This document shows, in pieces, positions 39,944-49,902 of a stretch of 64,000 nucleotides of DNA. The position numbers and the translations under genes were made by a program. The stretch spans positions 362,496,779 to 362,560,778 of the forward strand of contig OX336393.1 of the NCBI GenBank assembly GCA_946902985.2, read 5' to 3'. Source of the stretch: Meconema thalassinum. Lineage: Eukaryota; Arthropoda; Insecta; Orthoptera; Tettigoniidae. The notes beneath the pieces are model-generated. The model had not been told where the DNA came from, ran no database searches, and was given only the letters and a program-made list of their open reading frames with translations. Each line of letters starts with the position of its first letter. Position 1 is the first letter of the stretch.

Positions 39944-42900
39944 ATGTCAGGAAGTGCAGATAACAAATCTAATGTTGTGAAGCCAGTCGGTACTAAAATA
40001 AACAAATCTGCTGTCTTTACTGTTCAACATAATTCAACAGATTGTATTCTCTGTAAAGCGCCTCACAGGTTATATTCCTGCGTTGCCTTTAAATCCCTTT
40101 CTACCGACGAAAGACGCAAATTAATAGCTCAAAAAAGATATTGCTACAACTGTCTGTCAACCAGGCATATGGTGCCTGATTGCGTATCTAAAAATACTTG
40201 CTCCCATTGCAAGGCTCAACATCATACCTTGCTTCATAGGTTTGAAAAGCCACGTCAGGCTCCTTCCCCTGGATGTTCTAAAGATACATCCCCAGGAGCC
40301 AATGCGCAATCTTATACTCAGAGCTCTAGCTCTATTCGTAGTTCCCAGGTGCTACTATCAACCGTGTTATTAAAAGTTCAAGATTCCTCTGGTAGATGGC
40401 TTGAAGCACGTGCCTTATTGGACAATGCCGCCACCCATGACTTCATAAGTGAGCGTCTCTTTAAGAAACTTGGTCTTCCCAAGCAACCTACATTAATTCA
40501 GGTTACCGGTATTAACAATAGCAATGTTAAATCTTTGCATTTTGTTCGTGTTCACATCAAAGATGCTGTTAATTGTAACACAACATTTCAGTTGAATTGT
40601 CTTGCCATTGATACTATTGGCAGTAATACCCCTAGTACTTCTTTTGAAATTAGAAATTGGCAATTTCCTCATAACATTCAGTTGGCAGATCCAACATTTA
40701 ATACGAGCGCTCCAGTAGACATACTTCTCAGTGCCCAAGTATTTTGGCAATGTGTTTGTGGAGTGTTTGTTCATCATACCAAGCTAGGTTGGTTAGTAAC
40801 GGGTCAGGTCCCTCGTAAGTCATTTCAAAATTTCTCACAATGTCATTTTGTCAATACAAGTCTCGATTACAACTTAGAAAGATTTTGGAAAATCGAAACT
40901 ATAGATTCAGTTTCACCTTCCTCAGTTGAAAATGAAATGTGTGAAAAACTGTTTCGCGAAACAACCAAACGCAATTCAGAGGGTAGATTTGTCGTAACAA
41001 TGCCCCGAGTGGATAATCCACCTCTTTTATTTGAAACGCACCCTAGGCCTGTGGAAAGCAAATTTAAACGTGACCCTGTTGTTAAAACTCAATACTCCAC
41101 ATTTATGGAGGAATATGAGGCACTCGATCACATGGAGGTTGCTACCAAGAAAGATGATGCTTCTTATAACCCATCTGAAGTCATTTACCTCAATCATCAT
41201 CCTGTTTGGAAGAATGAAATTTTAAAGGCAAACATAAGAGTGGTCTTTAATGGCTCTGCATTGGATGCCAATGGAACTTCTCTGAATGACACATTATTAT
41301 CAGGCCCTCCTATTCAATCTGACATTTCTTCTGTTTTGATGAATTTTCGCTTGTTCCCTATCGCAGTGATATCTGATATCAAGCAGATGTATAGGCAGAT
41401 TTTGGTCGATCAACAACAGCGCGACCTTCAGAGAATTCTTTGGCGCGACGAGCCTACTAAACCTGTCAAGATTTTTCGGCTAAAAACATTAACCTATGGA
41501 CTAAAGCCCTCTGCTTTTTTAGCCATACGTACGTTGAAATTACTTGCTGAACAGGATGGCCCGTTGTATTCTCCTAAGGCTTCTGAAGTGTTAAAATCAT
41601 CATTTTACATTGACGATTTTCTTCATTCATTTGAGTCAGTATCTGAAGCACTGCAGGTCTCTAAAGATTTGACAGCTTTGCTTTTGGGAGGCGGATTTTC
41701 CTTGTGCAAGTGGAACTCTAATTCGGAAGAATTTCTTTCTAAATTTCCATTAACTTCAGTCTATAACGACTCAGTAGAGCTTCTTCAGGAAAGTAATTCC
41801 ATCAAAACTCTAGGCATCTATTGGAGTCCTCAAAAGGATTTTTTCTTTTTCAAAATTAATCTCAGTGACATCAAACCGCAAACTAAGCGGCAAATTTTGT
41901 CTGAGATTGCAAAGATATTTGATCCTCTCCAATTTTTGGCGCCAATCATCGTCACAGCAAAGCTTTTCATGCAAGACCTTTGGTCCTTGAAAACTGGTTG
42001 GGATGAACCAGTTCCTTCAGAGTTGCAAAAAAATTGGATTTCTTATAGAAATAGTTTGGAAGATCTCTCTAATGTTATTATCCCGCGAGTGATTATTCCC
42101 TTTCCCTCCTGTGGAGGATATGAACTTCACATATTTGCCGATAGCTCATTGAAAGCTTATGGATGTTGTGCGTATATTGTTTGCCGTAATTTTGTCCAGT
42201 CATATTTCTTTTCCAATTTAATTTGCGCTAAGTCAAAGGTAGCCCCTCTTAAATCTTTATCCTTGCCACGACTGGAACTTTGTGCTGCTCTTCTGGCGGT
42301 TGAATTATCGGTCAAAATCCGTCAATCTTTGAAAATCCGATTTATTAAAACTTACTTTTGGAGTGACTCAGCCATCACGTTGGCATGGATTGCCAAACCT
42401 CCCTCGCATTGGCAGGTGTTTGTAGCTAATAGAGTGTCTAAAATTCAACAATTGTCTAACCTTGAACAATGGCATCATGTATCTGGCAAGGAGAACCCTG
42501 CAGATGTCATTTCTCGGGGATGTTCCCCTCTTATGTTGGCTAACCTGACATTATACTGGCACGGTCCCCGTTGGCTTCTGCAAGAACCCTCCGCTTGGCC
42601 AAATTTTCCTCTTCCGGAGTTATCAGACTTGCCGGATGCTGGTAAGATTACTGGATCTTCTCTTCTCGTTTCTGACTCTCCCCTTCTCTTGCAGCGATAT
42701 TCCTCTTTCCATAAATTGGTGAGGGTTATGGCTTATCTCCTTCGATGGAAATATTTTGTGGTAGAACAACCCCTTTTTCCTAAGCCATATTTAACCCTTT
42801 CTGAATTAGCTTTAGCCACTACAAAAATCTTATGGCTTACTCAACAAGAAATATTCTCTGAAGAATGCCTGGTGTTGTTCCAAGGTCAATCCCTTAAGAA

Positions 42901-44161
42901 ATCGAGTAGGCTTTCCTCACTCGCCCCTTTTTTGGATACTGATGGTTTACTAAGAGTAGGAGGACGTTTATCTTTGGCTGATCTTTCTGAGGATAAAAAA
43001 CATCCAATTATTCTTCCCTCAAAGCATCATGTCACTTCCTTAATTATTCGTCAGTATCATTACCAGCATCTTCATGCTGGAACTCGTACATTACTTTCTG
43101 TCATTCGTGAAAGGTATTGGCCCATAAACGCAGTCCATGAAGTTACCTCTGTTATCCGGAAGTGCATTCCATGTTTTAAATCCAACCCTAAAATTACCAC
43201 TCAGCTCATGGGTGATCTTCCCAACTTTAGATCTGCGCCTGCTAGACCCTTTGCCTTTACGGGGGTGGATTATTCCGGGCCTTTTGTTTACAGAAGAAAT
43301 TCTCCTGGGGCCAAAAAATGTATTTCTGGAAAACTCTATATTTCGCTGTTTGTATGTATGGTCACCGGAGCAGTTCACTTAGAACTAGTTACCAACGCCT
43401 CTACTGCTTACTTTTTGGCAGCTTTTGCCAGATTTTCTGCTCGCAGAGGTCTTCCTTCAGAAGTATTCTCAGACAATGCTAAAAATTTTATCGGAGCTTC
43501 TGAGCAAATTAAGAGAGCTCTTACTCAAAATTCAGCGCTGGAAAGGATTACTGATTATGCTCACCAGAGAAATTTCAAGTGGCACTTCATCCCCCCTTAT
43601 GCACCTCATCAAGGTGGGCGGTGGGAGTCTTGTGTGAAACTCACCAAGAAGCACCTTAGACGTGTTTGTGGCCACACCCCACTTTCTCATGAAGAGTTTA
43701 ATTCCTTAATCATTTTTATTGAAGGCATAATTAATTCTCGTCCTTTATCACCCTTATCTAATGATCCTTCAGACCTTCTGCCATTAACGCCAGGCCATTT
43801 TCTTATCGGTGGTCCTTTGACTGCCTCTCCCCCTTTGTTATATTCTAATTCTCAATCTTCTTTAGCCATTTCTTGGCGCAAAATTGAAAGTTTGCGCAAT
43901 AATTTTTGGCGCCGCTGGAGGTTGGAATACCTCGGTTTGCTTCAGCAGCGTGGTAAATGGCTTATTTCCTGCTCTAACCTTCAGGTGGGGGACTTGGTGC
44001 TTTTGAAAGACCCTAGTCCTCCTCTTGTCTGGAATTTGGGTAGGGTTGTTGAGTGCTTTCCTGGCATAGATGGTAGGGTTCGCGTGGTAAAACTGCAGAC
44101 TTCTGCTGGTCATTTTCTTAGGCCAATCACTATGATTGCTCCTTTGCCACGCGAGGCCTAA
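39944..44161 (+). CDS. pol: BEL/Pao pol polyprotein (zinc knuckles, PR, RT, RH, IN)
   Basis: 1,405 codons, intact. Residues ~33-110 hold Cys/His clusters (CILCKAPHRLYSC, CYNCLSTRHMVPDC, CSHCKAQHHTLLH), the gag-type nucleic-acid-binding knuckles. The aspartic protease region reads ARALLDNAATHDFIS around residue 160, with DNA in place of the usual D-S/T-G. RT shows VVFNGSALDANGTSLND, ISDIKQMYRQILVD and the catalytic YIDD at 555-558. RNase H begins LHIFADSSLKAYG (D733). Integrase has the HHCC finger (HLHAGT .. CIPCF), D1109 (FTGVDYSG), D1177 (FSDNAKNF) and E1228 (GRWES). A C-terminal DUF5641-like domain (VGDLVLLKDPSPPLVWNLGR) closes it. The start ATG is 9 bp after the gag stop and in another frame, so it may be read by frameshift or as part of an ancestral single ORF. 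Confidence 0.93.
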   Translation: MSGSADNKSNVVKPVGTKINKSAVFTVQHNSTDCILCKAPHRLYSCVAFKSLSTDERRKLIAQKRYCYNCLSTRHMVPDCVSKNTCSHCKAQHHTLLHRFEKPRQAPSPGCSKDTSPGANAQSYTQSSSSIRSSQVLLSTVLLKVQDSSGRWLEARALLDNAATHDFISERLFKKLGLPKQPTLIQVTGINNSNVKSLHFVRVHIKDAVNCNTTFQLNCLAIDTIGSNTPSTSFEIRNWQFPHNIQLADPTFNTSAPVDILLSAQVFWQCVCGVFVHHTKLGWLVTGQVPRKSFQNFSQCHFVNTSLDYNLERFWKIETIDSVSPSSVENEMCEKLFRETTKRNSEGRFVVTMPRVDNPPLLFETHPRPVESKFKRDPVVKTQYSTFMEEYEALDHMEVATKKDDASYNPSEVIYLNHHPVWKNEILKANIRVVFNGSALDANGTSLNDTLLSGPPIQSDISSVLMNFRLFPIAVISDIKQMYRQILVDQQQRDLQRILWRDEPTKPVKIFRLKTLTYGLKPSAFLAIRTLKLLAEQDGPLYSPKASEVLKSSFYIDDFLHSFESVSEALQVSKDLTALLLGGGFSLCKWNSNSEEFLSKFPLTSVYNDSVELLQESNSIKTLGIYWSPQKDFFFFKINLSDIKPQTKRQILSEIAKIFDPLQFLAPIIVTAKLFMQDLWSLKTGWDEPVPSELQKNWISYRNSLEDLSNVIIPRVIIPFPSCGGYELHIFADSSLKAYGCCAYIVCRNFVQSYFFSNLICAKSKVAPLKSLSLPRLELCAALLAVELSVKIRQSLKIRFIKTYFWSDSAITLAWIAKPPSHWQVFVANRVSKIQQLSNLEQWHHVSGKENPADVISRGCSPLMLANLTLYWHGPRWLLQEPSAWPNFPLPELSDLPDAGKITGSSLLVSDSPLLLQRYSSFHKLVRVMAYLLRWKYFVVEQPLFPKPYLTLSELALATTKILWLTQQEIFSEECLVLFQGQSLKKSSRLSSLAPFLDTDGLLRVGGRLSLADLSEDKKHPIILPSKHHVTSLIIRQYHYQHLHAGTRTLLSVIRERYWPINAVHEVTSVIRKCIPCFKSNPKITTQLMGDLPNFRSAPARPFAFTGVDYSGPFVYRRNSPGAKKCISGKLYISLFVCMVTGAVHLELVTNASTAYFLAAFARFSARRGLPSEVFSDNAKNFIGASEQIKRALTQNSALERITDYAHQRNFKWHFIPPYAPHQGGRWESCVKLTKKHLRRVCGHTPLSHEEFNSLIIFIEGIINSRPLSPLSNDPSDLLPLTPGHFLIGGPLTASPPLLYSNSQSSLAISWRKIESLRNNFWRRWRLEYLGLLQQRGKWLISCSNLQVGDLVLLKDPSPPLVWNLGRVVECFPGIDGRVRVVKLQTSAGHFLRPITMIAPLPREA

Positions 44162-44205
44162 CTTCTGCGCTTTCTTACTGCAATTTTTTCTCGCCCCTCC
44201 CAGCA

Positions 44206-45485
44206 TGTTCGCTTTTGCGAATGTTTTTTTTTTGTAGGCTATGTTTCCCTTACGGTGTGAAACACACGTTCAATTTTTCTGCCCCATTATTTTTATTTTC
44301 GTTAATTGCAGTCTGAACGCGGTGTTCTGATTTATTCATTTTATTGGTGTTTCAGTTTAATTGTTTTTCTGTATTATTCATGTCAACTTACCTTTTTTTT
44401 CTGAAGTGTCTTTCTAGACGCACCATATCGTCACACTTTCTCATGAGGTACTGTGCTCTCCCCAGCGGCAACGCTCGCAATGTGCATGGGGCTGTGCTTT
44501 GATTGGCTGCTTTTTCACCCCTCCTTCATTCTGGAAGATTCGGCGCGCTGACGTCACTACCGCTATATAACCTTAGGTCCATTGGCCTATGTGTTGACTC
44601 TCCATCTTCACTCACTTGCTACTACAAGCTTGCCGGGGGTCATTACCCTCTGGTGTCACGGTCTTGCCGAAGGCCCTGCGTCACGTCAACACGGAGTTAG
44701 GCTCCAGGCCAACCTTTGCTCCAGCTGGCGGCTGGGCATTTTCTACAAACGCTGTACTCAGTTCAAGTCTGCCTAATGAAAAGACAACTTCTCGAACCAG
44801 CGGAGATGTTAATACCAAGAAACATCTCACTGCTGGTCAACTCTCGTCATCACGACTGAACATCGCCAAAACCTTGGCTCTGAACCAGCGCCTCCGGAGT
44901 GTGGGCGCATTAACCACGATCATCAGCCCTGTGCGGGCAAACAGAACTGCTACTTCAAAGCATCAGCCCCTTGCGGCACAACCAACTGTTTCCAGCCAAG
45001 GGTTTGCTGGCCTATAGAAAGGGTTATGTATTTTCACCTCATTGAAAGGTGGTATCATATTCATCATGGTTAATCATTAAGAGTTCCTCGTTTAGGTATT
45101 TATAATTATGTCTCTCTTTTTATGAACAATATAAATTTTTAATCCCTCATAAGGGAATTTTGTTAACCTTTTTCGTTTCCTGGAGAAACTTGCGAATTTG
45201 CATTTTTCTTATTCTTCTTGTTAATTCTTAAAACTATATTTATTAGGAGTAACTTTATACGCTGTTTAAAAAATATTGCATTTTGAATTTGCATTTTTAT
45301 TATTCTTCTTGTTAATTCTTAAAACTATATTTATTAGAAGTAACTTTATATGCTGTTTAAAAACTGTAATAAACGCAAAGGCAAATTCTAATCTTTGGTC
45401 TCTTCCATCACCCAAGATTCAATCCCTGTGTCCGAAACCTTACATCTTTTCGAAATCCCTAAAAGGGTGCATCAACCCCTTTCCA
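44206..45485 (+). repeat. BEL 3' LTR
   Basis: Same start and end as the 5' LTR; it differs at roughly a dozen positions and by a shorter T run after GCGAATG. It lies 44 bp after the pol stop, so there is no room for an env gene or a normal polypurine spacer. The CTCGCCCCTCCCAGCA stretch before it is pyrimidine-rich, and no clear polypurine tract was seen. Confidence 0.93.
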
Positions 45486-45490
45486 CCTGT

Positions 45491-45756
45491 ACTTTATTCC
45501 AATAGATTTCAAAATGTCAAACAATTTACTCCAATCAACGTTATCAAAAGCCCTTTCTAAGTCTTCAATTGCCATAAATGTTCTCTTATCTTTCCTTATT
45601 CTACCTTCCAAAATCAGCCTAAGACTTAGTACAGCTTCCCTTGTTCCTACATTTCTCCTGAAACCAAACTGGTATTCACCCAACTCCGTTTCTATCTGGC
45701 TTTCCATCCCATTGTAAACTATTCTAGACAGGACTATTCTAGCATAAGTTGTTGTT
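45491..45756 (-). pseudogene. LINE-A RT, middle blocks
   Basis: YARIVLSRIVYNGMESQIET, then GEYQFGFRRNVGTREAVLSL (RT region 2/3), then KRTFMAIEDLERAFDNVDWS, where the first catalytic Asp lies in AIEDLERAFD. It breaks off at IGIKYR, exactly where the BEL element inserted. Continues at 33,397. Confidence 0.88.
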
Positions 45757-46178
45757 TGAGTCTTCAGTCTTTTGACTGGTTTGATGCAGCTCTCCATGCA
45801 TCCCTGTCCTGAGCTAATCGTTTCATCTCTACATAGCTACCACTCCCTACATCCGAGGCAATTTGTTTAACATATTCTAACCTTGGTCTACCCCTACAGT
45901 TCTTGTCCTCGACCCTTCCTTCCATAACTAAGCTTGCTATTCCTGGGTGTCTTAGTATGTGTCCTATCAACCTATCTCTTCTCTTCATTAGCAGTCGCCA
46001 GAAACATCTCTCCTCTCCCACTCGTCTTAATACCTCTTTGTTTGTAACCCTATCTACCCATCTGATCTTCATCATTCTCCTGTAACACCACATTTCAAAT
46101 GCTTCAATTCTCCTCTTTTCTGCTACACCAATAGTCCAAGTTTCACTTCCATAGAGCGCCACGCTCCAGACAAAGTAA
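45757..46178 (-). mobile_element. Truncated LINE-A copy nested in LINE-A
   Basis: A 422-bp 3' fragment in the same orientation as its host. The frame 45,764-46,162 is open for 132 codons (ALYGSETWTIGVAEKRRIEA, then WCYRRMMKIRWVDRVTNKEV, then GHILRHPGIASLVMEGRVED). The 3' tail is ACTCAAACAACAAC. Joining the host across the insert restores a normal RT order (ISLIT then YARI). The TSD is at most a few bases, as is common in RTE elements. Confidence 0.85.
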
Positions 46179-46422
46179 TCAAGCTGATTGTACGATAATC
46201 CTCACATCTGTCAGCTCCCACTTTCTTTGGTATAGAGATGATAACATTCTTCTTGAAATCAGGGGATACCTCACCTGTCTCATAAATCCTACACACCAAG
46301 TGAAATAACCTGATCAGACCTTCATCTCCTATGCAGCATAGCAACTCAATCGGTATATCATCTATGCCTGGTGCTTTGTTCCTGCTTAAGTCCCCCAATG
46401 CTCTGTCAAATTCTGATCTCAA
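46178..46422 (-). pseudogene. LINE-A RT, first blocks
   Basis: LSRNKAPGIDDIPIELL, then FKKNVIISIPKKVGADRCED, then YRTISLIT, where the nested LINE-A copy cuts in. The KAPGIDxI and YRxISL motifs are RT regions 0-2a. Confidence 0.85.
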
Positions 46423-46424
46423 TA

Positions 46425-47210
46425 CTAAATCTCCTTTTGCAATAAATCTCCTTTTGCAACCTCATCAATTTCCTCCTCCCTTTCCATTACATGATTCTCA
46501 ATCTCCTTCCCCTTATACAAACACTCTATGTAAGCTTTCCATGTCTCAACCTTTTCTTCCCTATCTGTTAGATGCTTTCCATTTGTGTCCTTAATATCAC
46601 AGCACATAGTCTTCTTTTCCCCAAAAGTATTCTTAATCCTTCGATAAGCTGTGTCTACTTTTCCTAATTTCAGACAATTTTCTATACCTGCACATTTCTC
46701 TTTCAACCTTTTTTCTTTCGCTTCCCTGCACTTCTTGTTAACCTCATTTCTCAGACGTCTATATTCTGCTTTCACCTTTTCATGTCTTACATTCTTGTGT
46801 TTCCGCCTTTCATCCATCAATTCTAGTATATCCTGAGTGATCCACGGTTTTTTACCTTTGCTTTCTTTCCTACCAATGTTTTCTTCTGCGGATTTTGTTA
46901 TTTCATTCTTCAAAAGTGCCCATTCGTCTGCAATTGAAGTTTGTTTAGGGTTTTTCATTAGTCCTTCCTTTATACTCTTCTTGATTCTTTGTTTTACATC
47001 CTTCACTTTCAGTCTGTCTATTGCCCACCTTTTTGGCTTTTGACTTTTCTTCAGTTTCTTCAACTTTAATCTGCATATCATAACAACCAGATTGTGGTCA
47101 GAGTTTATGTCAGCACCAGGATATGTTTTACAATCCAAAATCTGGTTTCGAAACCTCTGCTTGACCATAATGAAGTCGATTTGGTAACGCCCCGTATCTC
47201 CAGGTCTCAT
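46425..47210 (-). pseudogene. LINE-A endonuclease end and linker
   Basis: RPGDTGRYQIDFIMVKQRFR, then DINSDHNLVVMICRLKLKKL with the catalytic SDH. A long Lys/Glu-rich linker follows (EYRRLRNEVNKKCREAKEKR). GRYQIDYI-type motifs are typical of RTE/BovB endonucleases. The frame ends at 46,425 and the RT frame overlaps it. Confidence 0.88.
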
Positions 47211-47476
47211 CTATGTGTATATTTTTCTATTGTGGTTATTGAATAAACTATGACCAACTCATGCTCGGTGCAGAATTCTATCAGCCTGCTTCCTCGATCA
47301 TTCCTTTCACCTAATCCGAAATCTCCTACTATCTTCCCTTCTCTCCCTTTTCCTACCACAGCATTCCAATCTCCCATTACTATAACATTTTCATCACCGT
47401 TGATATACCTCAGAATTTCATATATTTCTTCGTAGACCTTTTCACGATATTCATCATCAGCTTGACTGGTAGGCAT
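47207..47476 (-). pseudogene. LINE-A endonuclease, middle part
   Basis: VYEEIYEILRYINGDENVIV, then MGDWNAVVGKGREGKIVGDF. GDWNA is the Asp/Asn pair of the active site. Continues in another frame at 47,210. Confidence 0.85.
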
Positions 47477-47642
47477 ATAGACTAGTATGTTTAGTATAGA
47501 TTTTTGCTACAATTATCCGTTCACTATATTGTTCATAATAATCCACCCGCTGTCCAAATTTCCTACTCAATATGAGACCAATCCCTGCTTGGCCATTATT
47601 TGATTTAGTGCTAATGACCCTATAGTCTCCTGACATAAAGTC

Positions 47643-47900
47643 CTATTCTTCCTGCCAGCTCATTTCACTAACCCCAACCAAATCCAACCTCAACCTATCT
47701 ATTTCCCTTTCTACGTTTTCTAACCTTCCACTTCCTAGCAGACTTCTAACTTTCCACGCTCCGATCCGTAGAATGTCAGATTTCCTCTTTGTGACTTCTG
47801 TGATGTTGACCCCCTCTCGAGTAGTCCCCACCTGGAGATGCGAACGGGGGACTAGTTTACCTCCGGATTGAAATTTTACAAGGGAGGAGGCCATCATCAC
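47643..47900 (-). pseudogene. LINE-A endonuclease, N-terminal part
   Basis: ILRIGAWKVRSLLGSGRLEN, then LDLVGVSEMSWQEE. The usual GxWNVR active-site Asn is Lys here, while the Glu of SEMSW is kept. The upstream residues (MMMASSLVKF..) may be the native start region. The frame breaks at 47,643. Confidence 0.85.
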
Positions 47901-47905
47901 ATGTA

Positions 47906-48239
47906 ATTATGCATAGAGAGGTGCATATCCTCGGGAATAGCATTATGGCTGTAATTCCCCGTTGCTTTCAGCCGTGCAGCAGAACGCAGTGTAGCCATTA
48001 GGTGGCATATATTATCAATATCTTAACCGTCTATAAGACAAGTAAAGAATTGATTTATTCTGAAATGTTGCTACTCTCTTTCAGAATAAGTAAAGAGCAA
48101 TTCTACTAACAAAAATACTGACCTTTTACTAGCAATTCAATACCAAAATTCTTCTAACGAAAAAATACTAAATTTCTGACAGGCTTTGGATTTGGAGGGC
48201 AGAGTCTATCTGTGGGTGTCTCTGTGGGTTTGATAGTGT
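47906..48239. other. No clear feature
   Basis: Possible 5' UTR of LINE-A up to ~48,005. Beyond that no motif was recognised. Confidence 0.4.
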
Positions 48240-48267
48240 TTTGTGGAGTCATTTGTCTTCTTAATTT

Positions 48268-48308
48268 GGATCTGATGATGCTCGCATGACGAGCGAATCA
48301 TGTCATCC
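48268..48308 (+). ncRNA. Hammerhead-ribozyme-like motif
   Basis: Stem I GGAT (48,268-48,271) with ATCC (48,305-48,308). The core CTGATGA (48,272-48,278), one extra T, stem II GCTCG/CGAGC with loop CATGA, then GAAT (one change from GAAA) and a GTC triplet (48,302-48,304). It resembles the motif at 7.68 kb (TTGGATCTGATGAT), so it is probably a related PLE terminus. No PLE coding sequence is next to it. Confidence 0.6.
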
Positions 48309-48359
48309 CTTAGTTCTCCTTTTCCCATAGACAATCTCTTTAGGCCTATATAAAAAGGA

Positions 48360-49030
48360 ATGTTTTGATAGTTTGTATGTTTGTCCCATATGCGTTGATA
48401 CACCATTCATCCGGTTGTGATGAAACTTTGTTGAATTGTTATGCACCCTACCACAAAGGTTTTAGAATTAGTGAATTCATTTTTCAATAGGTGGCGTAAG
48501 AGTATTGACTGATGGCATGCGAAACGTTTCAACAAACTCTCGTATGCGTTCATATAGCCTACCATTCATCCGATCGTGATAAAACTTTGCTGAGTTGTTT
48601 CCCGCTCTCGCGCAAATGTTTATGAATGAGTAAATCTATTTTACAATAGATGGCACGCGAATCGTTCCAACAAAGTTCCGTGCGCGATCATATAGCCTAT
48701 CATTCAGCCGATTACGATGAGACTTTGGTGAAATGTTGTTCACATTCCCGCGGATATTTCTGAAATAGTAAATTCATTAAACAATAGGAGGTGCGCGAGA
48801 TGTCTCAACAAATGTGTGTTGGTGCGCGAATCGTTTCAACAGATTACTTGGGTTAGTTGTAATGTGCATGTCCGCGAAGGTTTCTGAATTTAATAAAAAT
48901 ATTTTACAATAAATGCCCCGCTATTCATTTCAACAAATTAACTTTGGTGAGTTGTTGTGCGCGGGCCTGTGAAGGTTTCTAAACTTGTAAGACCTTTGTA
49001 CAATAAGTAGTTCATGAGTCGTTTCATCAA
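48360..49030 (+). repeat. Degenerate ~140-160-bp tandem repeat
   Basis: CATTCATCCGGTTGTGATGA at 48,404, CATTCATCCGATCGTGATAA at 48,563 and CATTCAGCCGATTACGATGA at 48,701 open successive units. Each also has GTTTCAACAA and CGCGAA-type motifs. Two more shortened units follow to 49,030. The style (Gln-less, non-coding, TGTTTGTC head) is like the satellite-bearing elements elsewhere, but the sequence is different. Confidence 0.7.
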
Positions 49031-49203
49031 ATGAGTGTATATAATACACTTTAGCGGTAGTTTATGGAAAAACAAAAAATATTATGTATACAAAAGCACT
49101 ACAATAAACAAAATGACAACGCATACACTTTCTTCTTTTTGTATTTGGGATTGTAACGCATGCCGGTTACCGCTAGTAACAATACATAATACAGTATATA
49201 CTG

Positions 49204-49902
49204 TACCAGGTGAATCAGCTGCTCCAATAATATGGTTTTATGCGGGCCACCTAGCGTTGTTATCACGAAGGTCGATATTTGTTTGCTGGCATCCCGTAAG
49301 GTACTAATGCACTGCTAGAGGCTAGCTTTCTTGGCTATCACCGTGGATGCTTGGGTTCGATTTCCGGCTCTGCCAAGAAATATAATTCTAGTTTTAGGGC
49401 TAGAACGGAGTCCACTCAGCTTCGTGAGTCAACACTGAGAAGAGGTAGATGGCTCACTTATCCTCGAAATGGTTTTCTGTGGTTTTCCACTTTTACTCCA
49501 GGCAAATGCCGGGATGGTTCCTAATAAGGCCACGGCCACCTCCTTACCAATCCTCATCTGTATTGAAAATTCGCACACTAATACAGTCATCCCATTAACT
49601 CAGGTTATCACACAAATTCCACACACACAAGTACTCGGGGAACATGATGTCGCAAAGCCCCGAAATAAATCAACAACTAATGAATTGCAACGATACTAAA
49701 CACTATTGTTTTTTCCTGGATGTGACTACAGACTAATTAGAACGGAAAAACTAGAAATAGTGTTCAGTATCGTTTGCGGGATATGCTTGCAGTGCATTAG
49801 TAACATACGGGATACAAGCAGAGAATTATCGACCTTCCTGACAACTCGCGTTAGTTGGGCTGCATAAAACAATATTATTAAGGGCAGTTGAATCACCTGG
49901 TA
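49204..49902. mobile_element. Fold-back element with ~115-150-bp arms
   Basis: Left TACCAGGTGAATCAGCTGC and right end GAATCACCTGGTA are inverted. The arms continue through a GGTCGAT-A-ATT region and CCCGTA..TACTAATGCACTGC to the CGATACT-x-AACACTAT segments near 49,690 and 49,755. SINE-D is inserted in the left arm. No transposase; the superfamily is unknown. Confidence 0.8.
49316..49676 (+). mobile_element. SINE-D copy with imperfect TSD
   Basis: Head TAGCTTTCTTGGCTATCACC, B box GGGTTCGATTTCCGG, then ACTCAGCTTCGTGAGTC, and 3' part GGCCACGGCCACCTCC. TSD CTAATGCACTGC (49,304-49,315) with CTAATGAATTGC (49,677-49,688). The fold-back's opposite arm shows the empty sequence, which supports the left border. 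Confidence 0.8.

Larger units (their letters stand above)
33398..45485 (+). mobile_element. BEL/Pao LTR retrotransposon, 12.1 kb
   Basis: Complete by structure: 1,283-bp and 1,280-bp LTRs with TG..CA ends, a putative primer-binding site, a 4.4 kb leader, a gag region with two frame breaks, and an intact pol. A target duplication ACTGT/CCTGT (33,393-33,397 and 45,486-45,490) lies inside the LINE-A RT gene; the first base differs. The two LTRs differ by roughly a dozen substitutions (~1%), so insertion was recent. The pol domain order PR-RT-RH-IN with C-terminal DUF5641 identifies BEL/Pao. No envelope-like ORF follows pol. Confidence 0.93.
45491..47905 (-). mobile_element. LINE-A host copy, 5' half (endonuclease to RT)
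   Basis: Almost full-length RTE/BovB-like LINE, minus strand, continuing at 33,397. It starts near 47,900 with the endonuclease N-terminus, so 5' truncation is slight or absent. It is interrupted by a truncated LINE-A (45,757-46,178) and by the BEL element. Several frameshifts make it inactive. Confidence 0.9.

Noticed and set aside
44162..44205. An envelope-like ORF after BEL pol
   Set aside because: Only 44 bp separate the pol stop from the 3' LTR, so no env gene is possible.
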